NCBI RefSeq assembly: GCF_023715705.1
Contig: NZ_JAMBOS010000013.1
Coordinates: 32,592 to 96,591, forward strand
Origin: Halalkalibacter oceani
GTDB taxonomy: Bacteria > Bacillota > Bacilli > Bacillales > Bacillaceae_D
DNA length: 64,000 nucleotides
Direction: 5' to 3'
The notes under the pieces are model-generated. The model saw only the letters and a list, made by a program, of their open reading frames with translations. It did not search any database and was not told where the DNA came from. Below, one piece after another: positions 9,300-19,600 of the stretch (positions are counted from its first letter, which is position 1; each line of letters begins with the position of its first letter). The translations under genes were made by a program, and so were the position numbers.

Positions 9300-10034
9300 T
9301 TATGTAAACACAAGTAAGTTCACAGCCGCGAGAAACACAATGCACATCGCAAACAATTTGATCTTTTCCTGCGGCAGCTTTTCAAACAACCTTAATCCGA
9401 CATTGGCCCCGACAAACACACTGACAAGACCGACGGCAAAATAGAGAAGAAAAGTAGAATCAAAGTCACCGTTCAAGCCATGTAAAAACATCGTAAACAA
9501 GCTTGTGACAGCAAACGTTGTTTGTAGATTGGCGTTATAACGGTGCTTCTCCTTGTAAATCATTAAAAAATAGAACACAAAAAACGGACCGCCAACAGCG
9601 AAAATCCCGCCAATTAATCCACCGACAAAGCCGAAGGTGATCGGAAATATCGGCTTCAGCAAAAGCTTCGACGGCTCTCCCTTTTTTTTCGTTAAAAGAT
9701 AAATGACCATGCCAATTAAAAAGAAACCAAGCACTTTCTTGAGAATGTCCATCTCTCCATAAGAGGTCAGGAAAAAGAAAGAAACCACCCGCCCCGTTAA
9801 AGCGGCGCATAAAATAACGAGGAACCCTTTTAATTCAATATAACGGTAAATGCGAAAAACAATCGTCAGCGAAATAAATAAAGTTAAAGACAGGACTAGC
9901 AATGTACTGTCTTTCAACGTAAACATTAACGGCAAAAAGCCCATCGCAAACAGGCCGAACCCAAAACCGCTTACTCCCTGGATAAAGCTCCCAATCAAAA
10001 AGATCAGGAAAATAAAAAGAAACTCGATTGGCAT
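9300..10034 (-). CDS. TauE/SafE (TSUP) family permease
   Basis: This 244-residue integral membrane protein has about seven to eight hydrophobic segments and two GG-rich family repeats: FIQGVSGFGFGLFAMGFLP near the start and GGLIGGIFAVGGPFFVFY around the middle. TSUP proteins move sulfur-containing or other organic anions. The substrate here is unknown. ATG 10034 follows GGAAGGG at a good distance, whereas the upstream ATG (10061) has no ribosome site. No co-transcribed partner is evident. Confidence 0.85.
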   Translation of the reverse strand: MPIEFLFIFLIFLIGSFIQGVSGFGFGLFAMGFLPLMFTLKDSTLLVLSLTLFISLTIVFRIYRYIELKGFLVILCAALTGRVVSFFFLTSYGEMDILKKVLGFFLIGMVIYLLTKKKGEPSKLLLKPIFPITFGFVGGLIGGIFAVGGPFFVFYFLMIYKEKHRYNANLQTTFAVTSLFTMFLHGLNGDFDSTFLLYFAVGLVSVFVGANVGLRLFEKLPQEKIKLFAMCIVFLAAVNLLVFT

Positions 10035-10104
10035 AACGGTCAACCCTTCCTTCACATACATGCATTCTTCTTCATTATAGCATGACTGACTGAAGGGACG
10101 TCCC

Positions 10105-11202
10105 TCAAGAAGCGCTTGCTTTCTTCCTGATCAAACCAACGATATAAAGGAACAGGGGGACAAAGAGACCGAGAAAGAGGGAAACCGGAATCCAGGTTTC
10201 GCCGGCAAACTCGCGGATAGAACCGGTATTAACCGGGATCGCGTGCGACAGAGCCAGCACAATAAACGACATTGGCACGACAAAGATATGATAGCGCTGC
10301 AGCCTGACAATCTGCTTAAATAGTATGAGGGAAATATACATCAAGATCGCAATTTTGACGAAGGATGTAATGATCCATTGAACGGCAATCACCGCCTCGA
10401 TTCTTTGCAAAAAATCCCCCAGTCTGATTTTCTTGGCGGCAAAAAAACTCGGAAAGTTGAGCGCCGCCGTCAAATTTGCGCCAATCGTCAACAGCGTTAC
10501 CATCGCAATCGTAAAAATAATCAGACCACCGACCAAAACACCGGCAATGAAGAATGCTCTTTTTCTCTTCGTTTTATTAACAGCAGGCAACAGTGGGAGA
10601 AATAAAACAAGCTCTAAAAAGGGGATCGACAGCATTAACAGAGAACCGTCGACCACCTGACGCACGCCATTACCGAGGAACGGCTTTAAATGAGAAAATT
10701 CGAGATTATTAGCCGTCAGCAGAACAGGGGCGATCACAACAAGCACGACAATCGGAAAGAAGAGCTCCGCTCCCCTCGCCATTGTTTCAATTCCATAGAG
10801 CAGGGCGACAATCACAGCAGCGAGCAGTAAAATTTGCAGTGCATACATCGGGGTTTCAGGCAGCATTTGCGTTTGAAGGAAATCACTCGTATCACGAAGC
10901 ACCATGCTCGATAATAAAATCGAAAACAAAAAGTACACGATGGCGACAATAGTTCCCGCCCATGTCCCGACTATTCTTTTTATCATGTCGACAAACATCA
11001 GCTGCGGATAAAGCTCATGGAGCTTAAGATAAAGGTACGCCAGAAACGGGCTGCAGCTGACCGCTATCACACCGGCAAGCCATGCATCCTGTCTCGCATA
11101 TTCGACAAGAGCCGATGGCAGCACCAATATCGTGCTGCCCATAATAAACAGAGCGACGAGAACGGTAAATTGATAGCCATCTATCTTTTCAGTCTGCTTC
11201 AT
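10105..11202 (-). CDS. GerAB/GerKB-family germinant receptor B subunit
   Basis: This spore inner-membrane protein belongs to the amino acid-polyamine-organocation superfamily and forms the B (transport-like, germinant-binding) subunit of a Ger receptor. It has about ten hydrophobic helices over 365 residues. ATG 11202 was chosen because AAAGGA lies 7 nt upstream; an in-frame GTG at 11220 overlaps the previous gene's stop but has no ribosome site. It is the last gene of a four-gene A-C-D-B operon. The germinant cannot be inferred. Confidence 0.9.
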   Translation of the reverse strand: MKQTEKIDGYQFTVLVALFIMGSTILVLPSALVEYARQDAWLAGVIAVSCSPFLAYLYLKLHELYPQLMFVDMIKRIVGTWAGTIVAIVYFLFSILLSSMVLRDTSDFLQTQMLPETPMYALQILLLAAVIVALLYGIETMARGAELFFPIVVLVVIAPVLLTANNLEFSHLKPFLGNGVRQVVDGSLLMLSIPFLELVLFLPLLPAVNKTKRKRAFFIAGVLVGGLIIFTIAMVTLLTIGANLTAALNFPSFFAAKKIRLGDFLQRIEAVIAVQWIITSFVKIAILMYISLILFKQIVRLQRYHIFVVPMSFIVLALSHAIPVNTGSIREFAGETWIPVSLFLGLFVPLFLYIVGLIRKKASAS

Positions 11203-11216
11203 CCTCATTTCCTTTC

Positions 11217-11432
11217 TCACTTAACCAATTGGACCAGCCAATCAAGTGCTTTTAACGGATCAGGCAGCTGCCCCTGAAGACTCAGAATCAGATTAAGGCT
11301 TACGCCAACTGCGGCGAGGAGCCCAAACAGAATCCATTCTTTTTTCGAGAACTTGTGTTTCACCATATAGGGGACAGAGCTGCCAACCATTATAATCGAC
11401 AACGTAATTACCATTCCAAGCGGCCATAGCAT
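11217..11432 (-). CDS. Small two-TM germinant receptor D subunit
   Basis: This 71-residue protein has two hydrophobic helices (about 1-22 and 35-52) joined by a basic loop. Its position between the C and B genes, immediately abutting the C-gene stop, matches the small D genes found in some Bacillus ger operons, whose products modulate receptor function. The ribosome site GGAGGAAG lies within the end of the C gene. The assignment rests on position, size and topology rather than sequence motifs. Confidence 0.75.
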   Translation of the reverse strand: MLWPLGMVITLSIIMVGSSVPYMVKHKFSKKEWILFGLLAAVGVSLNLILSLQGQLPDPLKALDWLVQLVK

Positions 11433-12641
11433 TTATTCTTCCTCCATAAGCTTCTTCACCGACTGATTCGCATTTCCGGTCCCGATCAGTGTTACTTCAG
11501 CGTTCACCTGAATCTCCATCGTCGCAAATCGCTCATTCCAGCCGCTTTCAACTTCCTTCCATTCCTTCGGCTGCTGCTGATACAATTCCTTGCCAAAGCC
11601 AAATACATCGGCCCGCAGCTCCTGTGCTTTTGCAATTGATTGCTCGACCTCCGTGACGATTTGCTCCCCTGTCCTCTTTTCGATTTCGGCCAGGCTTTGT
11701 CCGGAAGCTGTATCAAGGCTGCACTGCACATTGCCAATTTGTGCCTCCGCCTTGATCGTCACAGTCCCGCTCGGGATCCCATTATTGATTTCGGTAGTAA
11801 TTCCTGCCTTTGACCGTATCAATTCGACGCCGATAAAGGAGTCCTCCTCGGTCGGACAGGCGATGTTCACAATCGTGCTATCGATATTATCCTGCGCATA
11901 ATTTAATCCGATGCTTTCCTGTTCATTTAACCAGCCAATCAGCCTGTCCTGGGAAAAAACCGCCATCTGCCTAAATGAAAGCAAGGCAGGAAGCGTGCTT
12001 TCTTCCAGCCCTTCAAGCCTTCCGCCGGCATCCGGATCCCCTTCGATAACGACTCCTGTGATCGTCGCCTCGACTCCTTTGCCGGCAAGCTCCGTTAAAA
12101 GCTTATCAATCTCGATTGTTTTCGTTGCTCCCCACGAGCTTTGCGACGCCCTTAATGACTGATGCATTTCGTTGGCAGGCAGCTTGTCGATAACGGTCAG
12201 CACTTCCAGCACTTCACTCGGCCTCGCATTTTTCGCTATTAAAAAATAAAAATCGGTCCGAAATTCGTGATCACGGACGAGAAAGTCAAGCGCCTCAATA
12301 ATGCCCTCCTCCGCCAACTCCTCATTGATCACCACAACCTGCGTGTACGATTCATAAATTTTCCGCGGGACAGTCATCGTTAATTTACGCAACGCCTCAA
12401 ACATCGTCGTCCCCGTCTCTGTATAAACGACAACAGGTGTATACGTCCCTGTACCCGGCTCCTGCATTGCAATTGCCGAAGGATTAATGATTTGGACGGT
12501 TACGCGATATTCCCCGGCTTCCGTTTTTTCAATCCCCATTGCATGCGAGATAGCAAGCTCATTTAGCTCGCGCCGATTCCAGCAGCCCGGCAGCAGGACG
12601 AGCAAAAGCAGAAGAATAATGATCATCAATTTTTTCTTCAT
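11433..12641 (-). CDS. GerAC-family germinant receptor lipoprotein subunit
   Basis: This is a 402-residue spore lipoprotein, the C subunit of a Ger receptor, anchored on the outer face of the inner spore membrane. The lipobox is LLPGC (C20), followed by the family hallmark WNRRELNELAISHAMGIE. The three-domain GerC body ends with a helical, acidic C-terminus. Its ATG overlaps the A-gene stop by 4 nt (ATGA), indicating translational coupling. Confidence 0.93.
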   Translation of the reverse strand: MKKKLMIIILLLLLVLLPGCWNRRELNELAISHAMGIEKTEAGEYRVTVQIINPSAIAMQEPGTGTYTPVVVYTETGTTMFEALRKLTMTVPRKIYESYTQVVVINEELAEEGIIEALDFLVRDHEFRTDFYFLIAKNARPSEVLEVLTVIDKLPANEMHQSLRASQSSWGATKTIEIDKLLTELAGKGVEATITGVVIEGDPDAGGRLEGLEESTLPALLSFRQMAVFSQDRLIGWLNEQESIGLNYAQDNIDSTIVNIACPTEEDSFIGVELIRSKAGITTEINNGIPSGTVTIKAEAQIGNVQCSLDTASGQSLAEIEKRTGEQIVTEVEQSIAKAQELRADVFGFGKELYQQQPKEWKEVESGWNERFATMEIQVNAEVTLIGTGNANQSVKKLMEEE

Positions 12642-14188
12642 CTGTCAGATCCGCTTTCTCTAATTTTGTCAGTATGGTTTAACAGCTTTGGACGTCTAAT
12701 CATCTCCCACATAGGGACGCGCACTAAATTATCTTTTTGATCGTTCATGTTAAACGGAGCCATCGGCGACATATACGGTACGCCGAACGAACGCAGGCTG
12801 CATAAGTGCAATGACAGGACGATACAGCCAATCGATACTCCAAATAGGCCGAAGCTCGCTGCCAGCCCCATCATTGGGAAGCGCAAAATCCGAAACGCGA
12901 CTCCCATATTAAAAGCAGGAATGACAAAGCTCGATATCGCCGTAATCGCGACGATAATTACCATCGAAGCTGAAACGAGCCCCGCTTCTACCGCGGCCAA
13001 TCCGACCACCAATGTCCCGACAATCGAGACGGCCTGTCCAATCGCCCGCGGCATGCGCAGGCCGGCTTCCCGGATAATTTCAAACGCCACTTCCATGATC
13101 AACGCTTCGACGAATGCCGGAAAAGGAACCCCCTCACGTTGAGCATACAGGCTGATCAGCAACGTCGGCGGCAGCATCTCGTGATGGAAGGTCGTAATCG
13201 CAATGTACAACGAAGGCCCGAGCAAAGAAATCATGAGCGTCATCAATCGTAAGATGCGAAGAAGCGTAATATAGTCAGAACGCTGGTAATAATCCTCAGG
13301 CACTTGATAAAACTCCGTGAACAACGAAGGGACGACTAAAGCAAACGGCGTCCCGTTAACAAGAATCGCCACTCTCCCTTCCAGAAGCTTCCCGGCAACT
13401 GCATCGGGCCGCTCGGTACTTGAAACGGTCGGGAACGGGGTAAAGGTCTCATCCTGAATCAGTTCTTCGACATAGCCGCTTTCTAAAATGGAGTCGACTT
13501 TAATCTTTTTCAGTCTTTCAAATACTTCTTTAACGATCCGTTTCTCCGCCAAATGTTCAATATAAATAACAGCGATATCCGTATTCGATCTTGTCCCGAT
13601 TGCCAGGGAAACAATTCGCAGATCTGTCGTTCGCAGCCGCTGGCGAATCAATGCTGTATTTGTCCGCAAAACCTCCGTAAACGCATCGCGTGGCCCGCGA
13701 ACAAGCACCTCCGTCTGTGATTCCGTAATCCCGCGCTCTTGATAAGACTTCGAATGAAGGACAAGCCCTTCGGCCACACCTTCTATTAACAGCAACGTAT
13801 TGCCGGCCAGCAAGGCGCGGTAGCCGCTATCAAAATCCCGCACAGTTGTCATGTTACTGCTTGCCAGCCTCCCTTTGACCTTATCAAGCAGGTTCCGGGC
13901 TTCATTATTTTCCTTCTGGTCAAGCAGTGGAGTAATAATCGATTCTTCAATAAGCTCCGTATTGGTCAGCCCTTCGATATACATCAGCACAACTGGTATC
14001 GGAGTGACATCGGCAATCGTAATTTCACGAAAGATGACATCATTATCATGGTGAAAGGTCTCCCGGATTTCAGCTGCATCAGCCTTCAGATCGCCTGTCA
14101 GTGCCGGAGAAGGCCGGTTCGTGTGCTCAGCCGGATCGCGGACTGTTTTTTCCGTGTTTGCTCGCTTTTTTTTCGAAAACAGCCGCAC
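12638..14188 (-). CDS. GerAA-family germinant receptor A subunit
   Basis: This is the A subunit of a nutrient germinant receptor, about 516 residues. A soluble N-terminal region (to about 290) is followed by membrane helices. Hallmarks include YIEGLTN, LLEGRVAILVNGTPFALVVP and PPTLLISLYAQREGVPFPA. I chose GTG 14188 because AAGGAGG lies 9 nt upstream; ATG 14197 is directly adjacent to that site and GTG 14209 lies before it. It leads the A-C-D-B operon behind a sigma-G-like promoter. Confidence 0.92.
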   Translation of the reverse strand: MRLFSKKKRANTEKTVRDPAEHTNRPSPALTGDLKADAAEIRETFHHDNDVIFREITIADVTPIPVVLMYIEGLTNTELIEESIITPLLDQKENNEARNLLDKVKGRLASSNMTTVRDFDSGYRALLAGNTLLLIEGVAEGLVLHSKSYQERGITESQTEVLVRGPRDAFTEVLRTNTALIRQRLRTTDLRIVSLAIGTRSNTDIAVIYIEHLAEKRIVKEVFERLKKIKVDSILESGYVEELIQDETFTPFPTVSSTERPDAVAGKLLEGRVAILVNGTPFALVVPSLFTEFYQVPEDYYQRSDYITLLRILRLMTLMISLLGPSLYIAITTFHHEMLPPTLLISLYAQREGVPFPAFVEALIMEVAFEIIREAGLRMPRAIGQAVSIVGTLVVGLAAVEAGLVSASMVIIVAITAISSFVIPAFNMGVAFRILRFPMMGLAASFGLFGVSIGCIVLSLHLCSLRSFGVPYMSPMAPFNMNDQKDNLVRVPMWEMIRRPKLLNHTDKIRESGSDR

Positions 14189-14223
14189 GCTCCTCATCCT
14201 CCTTAGCACAAGTTATTTGCCCG

Positions 14224-14254
14224 TAGTTTGTTCTTATGCATACTAATTTATTCC
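14224..14254 (-). promoter_or_regulatory. Sigma-G-like forespore promoter of the ger operon
   Basis: On the minus strand GGAATA (-35) is followed after 18 nt by CAAACTA, close to the sigma-G consensus GAATA-N17/18-CATACTA. It lies about 36 nt upstream of the chosen gerA start. Ger receptors are known sigma-G genes, so the match is expected, but it is a visual call. Confidence 0.65.
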
Positions 14255-14271
14255 TTTCCCGCATAAAAAAG

Positions 14272-14312
14272 ATGCTTTTCAAAAAGGAGTTTCTGCTCCT
14301 TTTTGAAAAGCA
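14272..14312 (-). terminator. Strong intrinsic terminator (minus strand)
   Basis: An 18-bp stem with arms built on GCTTTTCAAAAAGGAG closes a 6-nt loop, followed on the minus strand by a T-run. It lies upstream of the ger promoter, so it ends a leftward transcript coming from the gene-free region to its right. Confidence 0.85.
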
Positions 14313-14314
14313 CC

Positions 14315-15185
14315 GGGACCCAAGGTTCATGCAGGGTGACAAGCCTTCTTTGATTCAACTAAAGCAATCACTGATCTTCGGGAGAGCCTCCTTGCCGCTC
14401 CTCTTCATGCAGCAGGAAGTCTCGTATCGCAAAAAGATTGTATGCGTTCCTTCACGCCCTCTTACTCCCTTCGCATTTTTGCCGCCTCATCTTTATTTCT
14501 TCCATATCGCGGTCGGGAACAATGTGACGTTCTCTTTTAACATTGAGAACCCCACTTCGTTCGCACAACAAAATACTCTATCATATGAGAATTAATGATT
14601 AGAGCCGGGATGCACTTCGCCCGTGCCGGGTGCCTAATAAAGTTTTTATAAACCGTATCGCACCTGATCGTTCTTCATACGGCATAGTCATAAGACGTCA
14701 GACCTGTCAGTTCCCATCAGGTCACGTCTTCAATGATTCCCGCCGGAATCCTAAAACGGTGTCCCCTTTCCGTCTCCGGTCACCAGCAACTTCTTACGCC
14801 CCTTTTACTTGGCATCATTCCTGTTTGAGCAGCAGTCGCCCCGCCACTGCCAGTATACTTGTTTCCCCTTTAATTACTTCATTTTTACCTGAGGTATCCC
14901 CTTACTCCTACAGCATCTCCCGCACCATACTGTGTTAAACGTGACGCGAGCTTCGCCTCTCCGAATCCGCTGCCCCATCGGTCCGGTGACAACAAAAATC
15001 AGTATGCTGCCCTTGTGCAATCATCCGAATATCAAACAAATCGTCTCCCCCTTAATTCATGCCTAAGTATAAAGATCAGGTCTCTACATTATCTATACAA
15101 GTAGCCCATAGACCCAAGACTTACCTCTCGTAAAATCAGCTGTATCCAGCCCGTCACAAATGACGCCCCTCCTCCATCCCCCGCC
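14315..15185 (-). ncRNA. Candidate long structured noncoding RNA
   Basis: This 870-bp stretch has no convincing gene on either strand. It is bracketed by two minus-strand terminators (14272-14312 and 15191-15229), as expected for an independent leftward transcript. It is dense in local stems: CGTCA/TGACG near 15150, GGTCT/AGACC near 15080-15115, GCAGT/ACTGC near 14835-14855, GATTCC/GGAATC at 14735-14750, GACGT..GACCTG with CAGGTC..ACGTC at 14694-14728, and CCGTAT/ATACGG at 14653-14682. A possible -10 GATAAT with a weak TTGGGT upstream lies near 15090-15120. I do not recognise the family. Alternatives are a decayed intron or a decayed gene. Confidence 0.45.
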
Positions 15186-15190
15186 AGATC

Positions 15191-15229
15191 AAAAAGCCCG
15201 AAAAGTGGCAAAATCCACCTTTCAGGCCC
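15191..15229 (-). terminator. Terminator of the response-regulator gene
   Basis: GCCCGAAAAGTGG pairs imperfectly with CCACCTTTCAGGC, and the minus strand continues with TTTTTG. It closes the leftward unit ending at 15282. Confidence 0.7.
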
Positions 15230-15281
15230 GGGGGTGAAGGTATCTCAAAAAAGATGATTAAGACCTATGCCGTAAGACCCT

Positions 15282-16436
15282 TCATTTTGTTTTTATTTTC
15301 GCTTTTTTTTGCTTCCAGCGTTCGTACCATAATTGAATTACCTCACTCGGCTGTACTTCAAGCTCCCGCTTAAACCTTGATAATAATAAATAGTATTGGT
15401 CCTCGACAGCTGTCTTGGAACCAATCGCGTCATAGTACTTCATCAGCTCGAAATAACTGTCCTCCTCCAACGGAAACAGCTCCTGCATCCGTTCCGCCAA
15501 AATAATAGCGGACTCATAATCTCCTATTTCCTCGTAATACCCCATTACTTTTTCATAGTAATGACGCCACAAACGTCGCAGTTTTTCCCGTTTCGCCTCT
15601 GCCCACATATAATCATAGACGCCGAGATAATCCTCCTCGTAGGCAGACAGCAGCTTTTCAAAGTGTTTTATCGTCTGAGGGTCCGGTTCTATCAATTGCT
15701 TAAGCTGCTCTTCCCATTCAAGATAATCAATTGTCATGTCCTCTCCAAGTTCCAATCTGTAGCTTCCGCCTAATTCCCGGCCGCTCTTAATCACGATTTC
15801 CGTTAATCCGGCCTGCTGCAAAGCCTGTCGAATATGATAAACCGTCGTATATAATTGCTGAAGGGCTCTTTCCGCATCGAAATCGGGCCATAGCAAATCA
15901 AGCAGCGTTCCTCTTTCAATGTACTTGCCGTGATGGTGAAGGAGGAAGGCAAATAACTCCTGTGCCTTTGCCGTTCGCCACTTTATCGACTTGCGCTCCT
16001 GCCCTGGCGCCTGGATCGTAAGCGGACCAAAGCAACGAAGCATGACTCCCTCCTTCTGCTGTCCCGTATTTTCGTTTAGCCGCTGCTGTAAACGTTCGAC
16101 CGTTTTCTTCAAGCGCGGTAATCGTAACGGCTTCAGCAAATAATCAAAGGCAAACAATTCAAATGCTTCTATTGCATAGCGATCATACCCTGTGACAAAT
16201 ACAATCTCCACCGCAGGCTGGACTTCCTAAATATGGGCGGCAAGCTCAAGACCGTTGATTTCAGGCATATGTATGTCAAGAAACACAATATCCGGGTTAA
16301 GCGTGCTAACTTCTTCAAACGCCTGATGGACATTTAAATAGGTTTTGAGCACGTTAATTCCCTCAAACTCGGATTCGAGCATTTTTTTCAGTTGCTTCAA
16401 CGGTAAATGTTCATCATCTATTAAAATTACATTCAC
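15282..16436 (-). pseudogene. Response regulator with SARP-type (BTAD) output, interrupted by in-frame amber codon
   Basis: The N-terminal receiver domain reads NVILIDDEHLPLKQ with the phospho-acceptor region IVFLDIHMPEING and the conserved K in DYLLKPL. It is followed by an OmpR-like winged helix (residues about 130-230) and a BTAD helical domain like that of SARP activators. A TAG at 16227-16229 interrupts the receiver right after LELAAHI; the same frame continues EVQPAVEIVFVTGY without a shift. A single C-to-T change of CAG (Gln) would account for it. The GTG start at 16436 follows AAGGAGGGG. It is divergent from a hybrid kinase that also carries a nonsense codon. Confidence 0.85.
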
Positions 16437-16691
16437 TCGTGCCCCTCCTCCTTTCTTAATCTTCGTAATCTTCATTGTGTTCTCTATGTAACATATCATA
16501 TAAGCAAAATGAATTATTTGACTACGTTAATGAAACAAGATTCAAATTATTTATTTCACCGTATGAATCTCTTTGACACCTATGTAAAAATAGGTTACTT
16601 TTCATAATAAGCGGAATCCGCCTATTTGAATGTAAAACAGAACATCATTTTCACCCCCTTAATTCACATTTTCAAGAAATTGGGTGAAATG
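16437..16691. other. Shared upstream region of the divergent two-component genes
   Basis: This 255-bp A/T-rich region must hold both promoters of the divergent regulator and kinase. I do not see a promoter good enough to call with confidence. Confidence 0.4.
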
Positions 16692-19600
16692 ATGAATAGA
16701 AAGAAAATCTTCCTTGTACTCGTTTTATTTCTTGTTTTTCTATCATGTATACGTTTGCTGTGGCTATCATTTATCGCGCTTCCTGAACATCACTAAGCCG
16801 CTGACGGAGTGATGGACTTTCGTCTCAATGCGTTGCCGGATAACAGTACGATCGTCCTTGGTGGTGAATGGAACTTCGTTTCTGAACAACTGCTCAGCCA
16901 GATCGATGCTACCGCCCTATCCAGTAAGCGCACTCAACCCGTTCCAGGTGAATGGACCAATCGTGATACAAGCGACTCCTTTCAATATGGCACGTACCAT
17001 ATGCGACTGATACTTGCTGAAGAAGATTTGTACAAAACATATGGAATACGTATTCCTTCTATCCGCTCTTCTTCCCAAGTCTTTATTAATGGCCATTTAC
17101 TCGGCGGCTCCGGAATGCCTGCCGAAAGTCCAGATACATACATTGCCAAAAATGTTCCCTACTCCGTCTCCTTCTATGCCGATCAACCGGAAATTGATTT
17201 GTTCATCCAGGTTGCGCACGGTTCCCTTGACCCCAGACCCGGCGCTATTCAAAAAAATATTACGTTTGGATCTATGAAGGCTTTCACCCAAGAAAGCATT
17301 GTAAAAATCGGAAGCGAAATTATGCTGGCTGTCGTCTTTCTGATTCATGCCTTTTACGCCGGTACTCTTTACCTGCTTGGAGCAAAACAAAAAGTATTGC
17401 TTTACTTTATGCTGCTCGCTTTCACTGCCACGTTTATGATATTCATTAGTGACAGCAAGCTCTTTTTTTCATTTGTTGATGTCAGTTATTCATGGCAAAT
17501 TAGAATTTCGTTTCTCACTTATACGTGCGTCGCTTTGTTTTTGCTGCTGTTTTTTAAATATTTGCTGTCCAATTTTACACGCCATTGGATCTTTCATGTC
17601 ATTCCCATCCTTTGGACTGGATATCTTTTTTATATCGTTTTTGCGCCGCTTGAAGCTGTTTTACAGTTCCGTATCGTCCTGTGGTTTATTTTGTTCATCC
17701 CGGTTTTGCTGATTATGAGCCAGCTTTTCCATATCATTTCGAATAAGATAGAGGACACCGTTTTCCTGCTTCTCGGCACGGCCGCAATTATGAATAATAT
17801 TGTCTGGGCTCTGCTAACGATCAGAACGGGGCTGGAGCTTCCGTTTTATCCATTTGATTTATTATTTGTGATCATTTTTTTGTCCTCGTTCTGGTTCAAG
17901 CGCTATTTTCGCGACGCGGAGAGAACGGTAAAATTATCGGAGGAGCTGCGAAAAGCCAATCAGCAAAAGGATGAATTCCTTGCTACGACATCACATGAGC
18001 TGCGTAATCCTTTACACAGCATCGTCATGATCGCCGAGCATTTATTGCATGCAGAAAAGAATCTTAGTCCGAACAGTAAGCAGAACGTAAACATCCTGCT
18101 TCAAGTAAGCCGGAGAATGACACTCCTTTTGGATGATTTACTGGACTTCACCCGATTAAAGAATAAGCAGCTCAGACTGCAAGTAAGCCCGGTAAAGGTC
18201 ACTCCAGTCGTAACAGGTGTTCTGGATATGCTTCGCATTATGGCTGATGGAAAACCGATTCGCTTTGTTTCTCAAGTCGATGACCGTTTTCCGCCTGTTA
18301 AAGCTGATGAACACCGCCTGATTCAAATTTTGTTTAATCTCGTTCACAATGCGATGAAATATACCGATGAGGGAACAATTACGATTTCCGCATCCATTGT
18401 AGGGGAGTACGCTTATATTAGTGTGAAAGACACAGGTACAGGAATCGATAAGGCCATGCAAAAAAAAATGTTTGATGCTTATGAACAGGGAGATACCACC
18501 GCTGCTGTGGGAGCGGGAGGGATCGGGCTTGGCCTGACAATTTGCCGGCAGCTAGTAGAATTACACGGAGGAGAACTAACGGTCGTGTCAGAAAAAGGAT
18601 ATGGCTCGCTCTTCACCTTTTCACTACCGTTAGCGGGGCACCATCACGCCGGCTTCGAAGGCAGTGCTCATCCCGTTTCCATTTCAGCAAGTGACGAAAT
18701 TGGCGCTGCAACAGAAGAACAGGCCGGCGCTGAAGGGGCGACGAGACCGTCCGCCACCAGTGCGGTCCATATTCTGATCGTCGATGATGACCCGGTTAAT
18801 GTACGCATTATGAAAAATACTCTTTCCTCTGATTCCGTTATAGTGACCACGGTCCGCAGCGGTCAGGAGGCGCTTTCTTTATTGCCGGTGCGCAACTGGG
18901 ACCTTGTTATTAGTGACGTGATGATGCCGCAGATGTCCGGCTATGAGCTGACTGCACTGATTCGTAAGCGGTTTACTGTAGCTGAATTGCCTGTCCTGCT
19001 TTTAACAGCCCGCGGCCGCCAGGAAGATATTCACACAGGCTTTCAGGCAGGGGCGAACGACTATTTGGCCAAGCCGGTCGACTCTGTAGAGCTGAAAGCC
19101 CGCGTCGACACTTTAATTCAAATTAAACAAACAACCGCTGAACACCTGCGGATGGAAGCGGCTTGGCTTCAGGCTCAAATTCAGCCTCACTTCCTTTTTA
19201 ACACGTTGAATACGATTTTAGCATTACTGGAATACGATCAGCCTAAGATGAAGGAAGTTTTCGAGGCCTTTATCCACTATTTACAAGCAAGCTTTGTCTT
19301 CGAAAATTCCAAGCACGTTATCCCGCTTGAACAGGAGCTTGAAATCGTCCGCTCTTATTTATTTATCGAGCAGGTGCGTTTCGGCTCTCGTCTGGAGGTC
19401 ATTTGGGAGTGGGACGAGACGATTGACGTTCTGATCCCACCGCTTGCGATCCAAACGCTTGTTGAAAATGCCCTGACGCATGGTATTTTAAAGAAAATAA
19501 ACGGAGGGAGCGTCCGTATTTCGATTAGCCGCAGGAAAACTGAGGCGCTGATCGCGATTGCCGATAATGGAGTCGGAATCCCCTTCCCTATCCTGAAGCA

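Noticed and set aside
14652..14683. Hairpin CCGTAT..ATACGG resembling group II intron domain V
   Set aside because: It lacks the AGC triad position, the two-base bulge and a GNRA-type tetraloop. No intron 5' end or reverse transcriptase is seen, so an intron call is not supported.
14630..14938. Rightward open frame of about 100 codons in the gene-free 14.3-15.2 kb stretch
   Set aside because: No ribosome site, Ser/Pro/Arg-rich antisense-like composition, and it runs against the terminator pattern. I treat it as a by-product of a structured leftward RNA.
16227..16229. In-frame TAG in the response regulator read as pyrrolysine or selenocysteine-like recoding
   Set aside because: No recoding element, and bacilli do not carry pyrrolysine machinery as a rule. 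The neighbouring kinase also has a TAA, so plain nonsense mutation is simpler.
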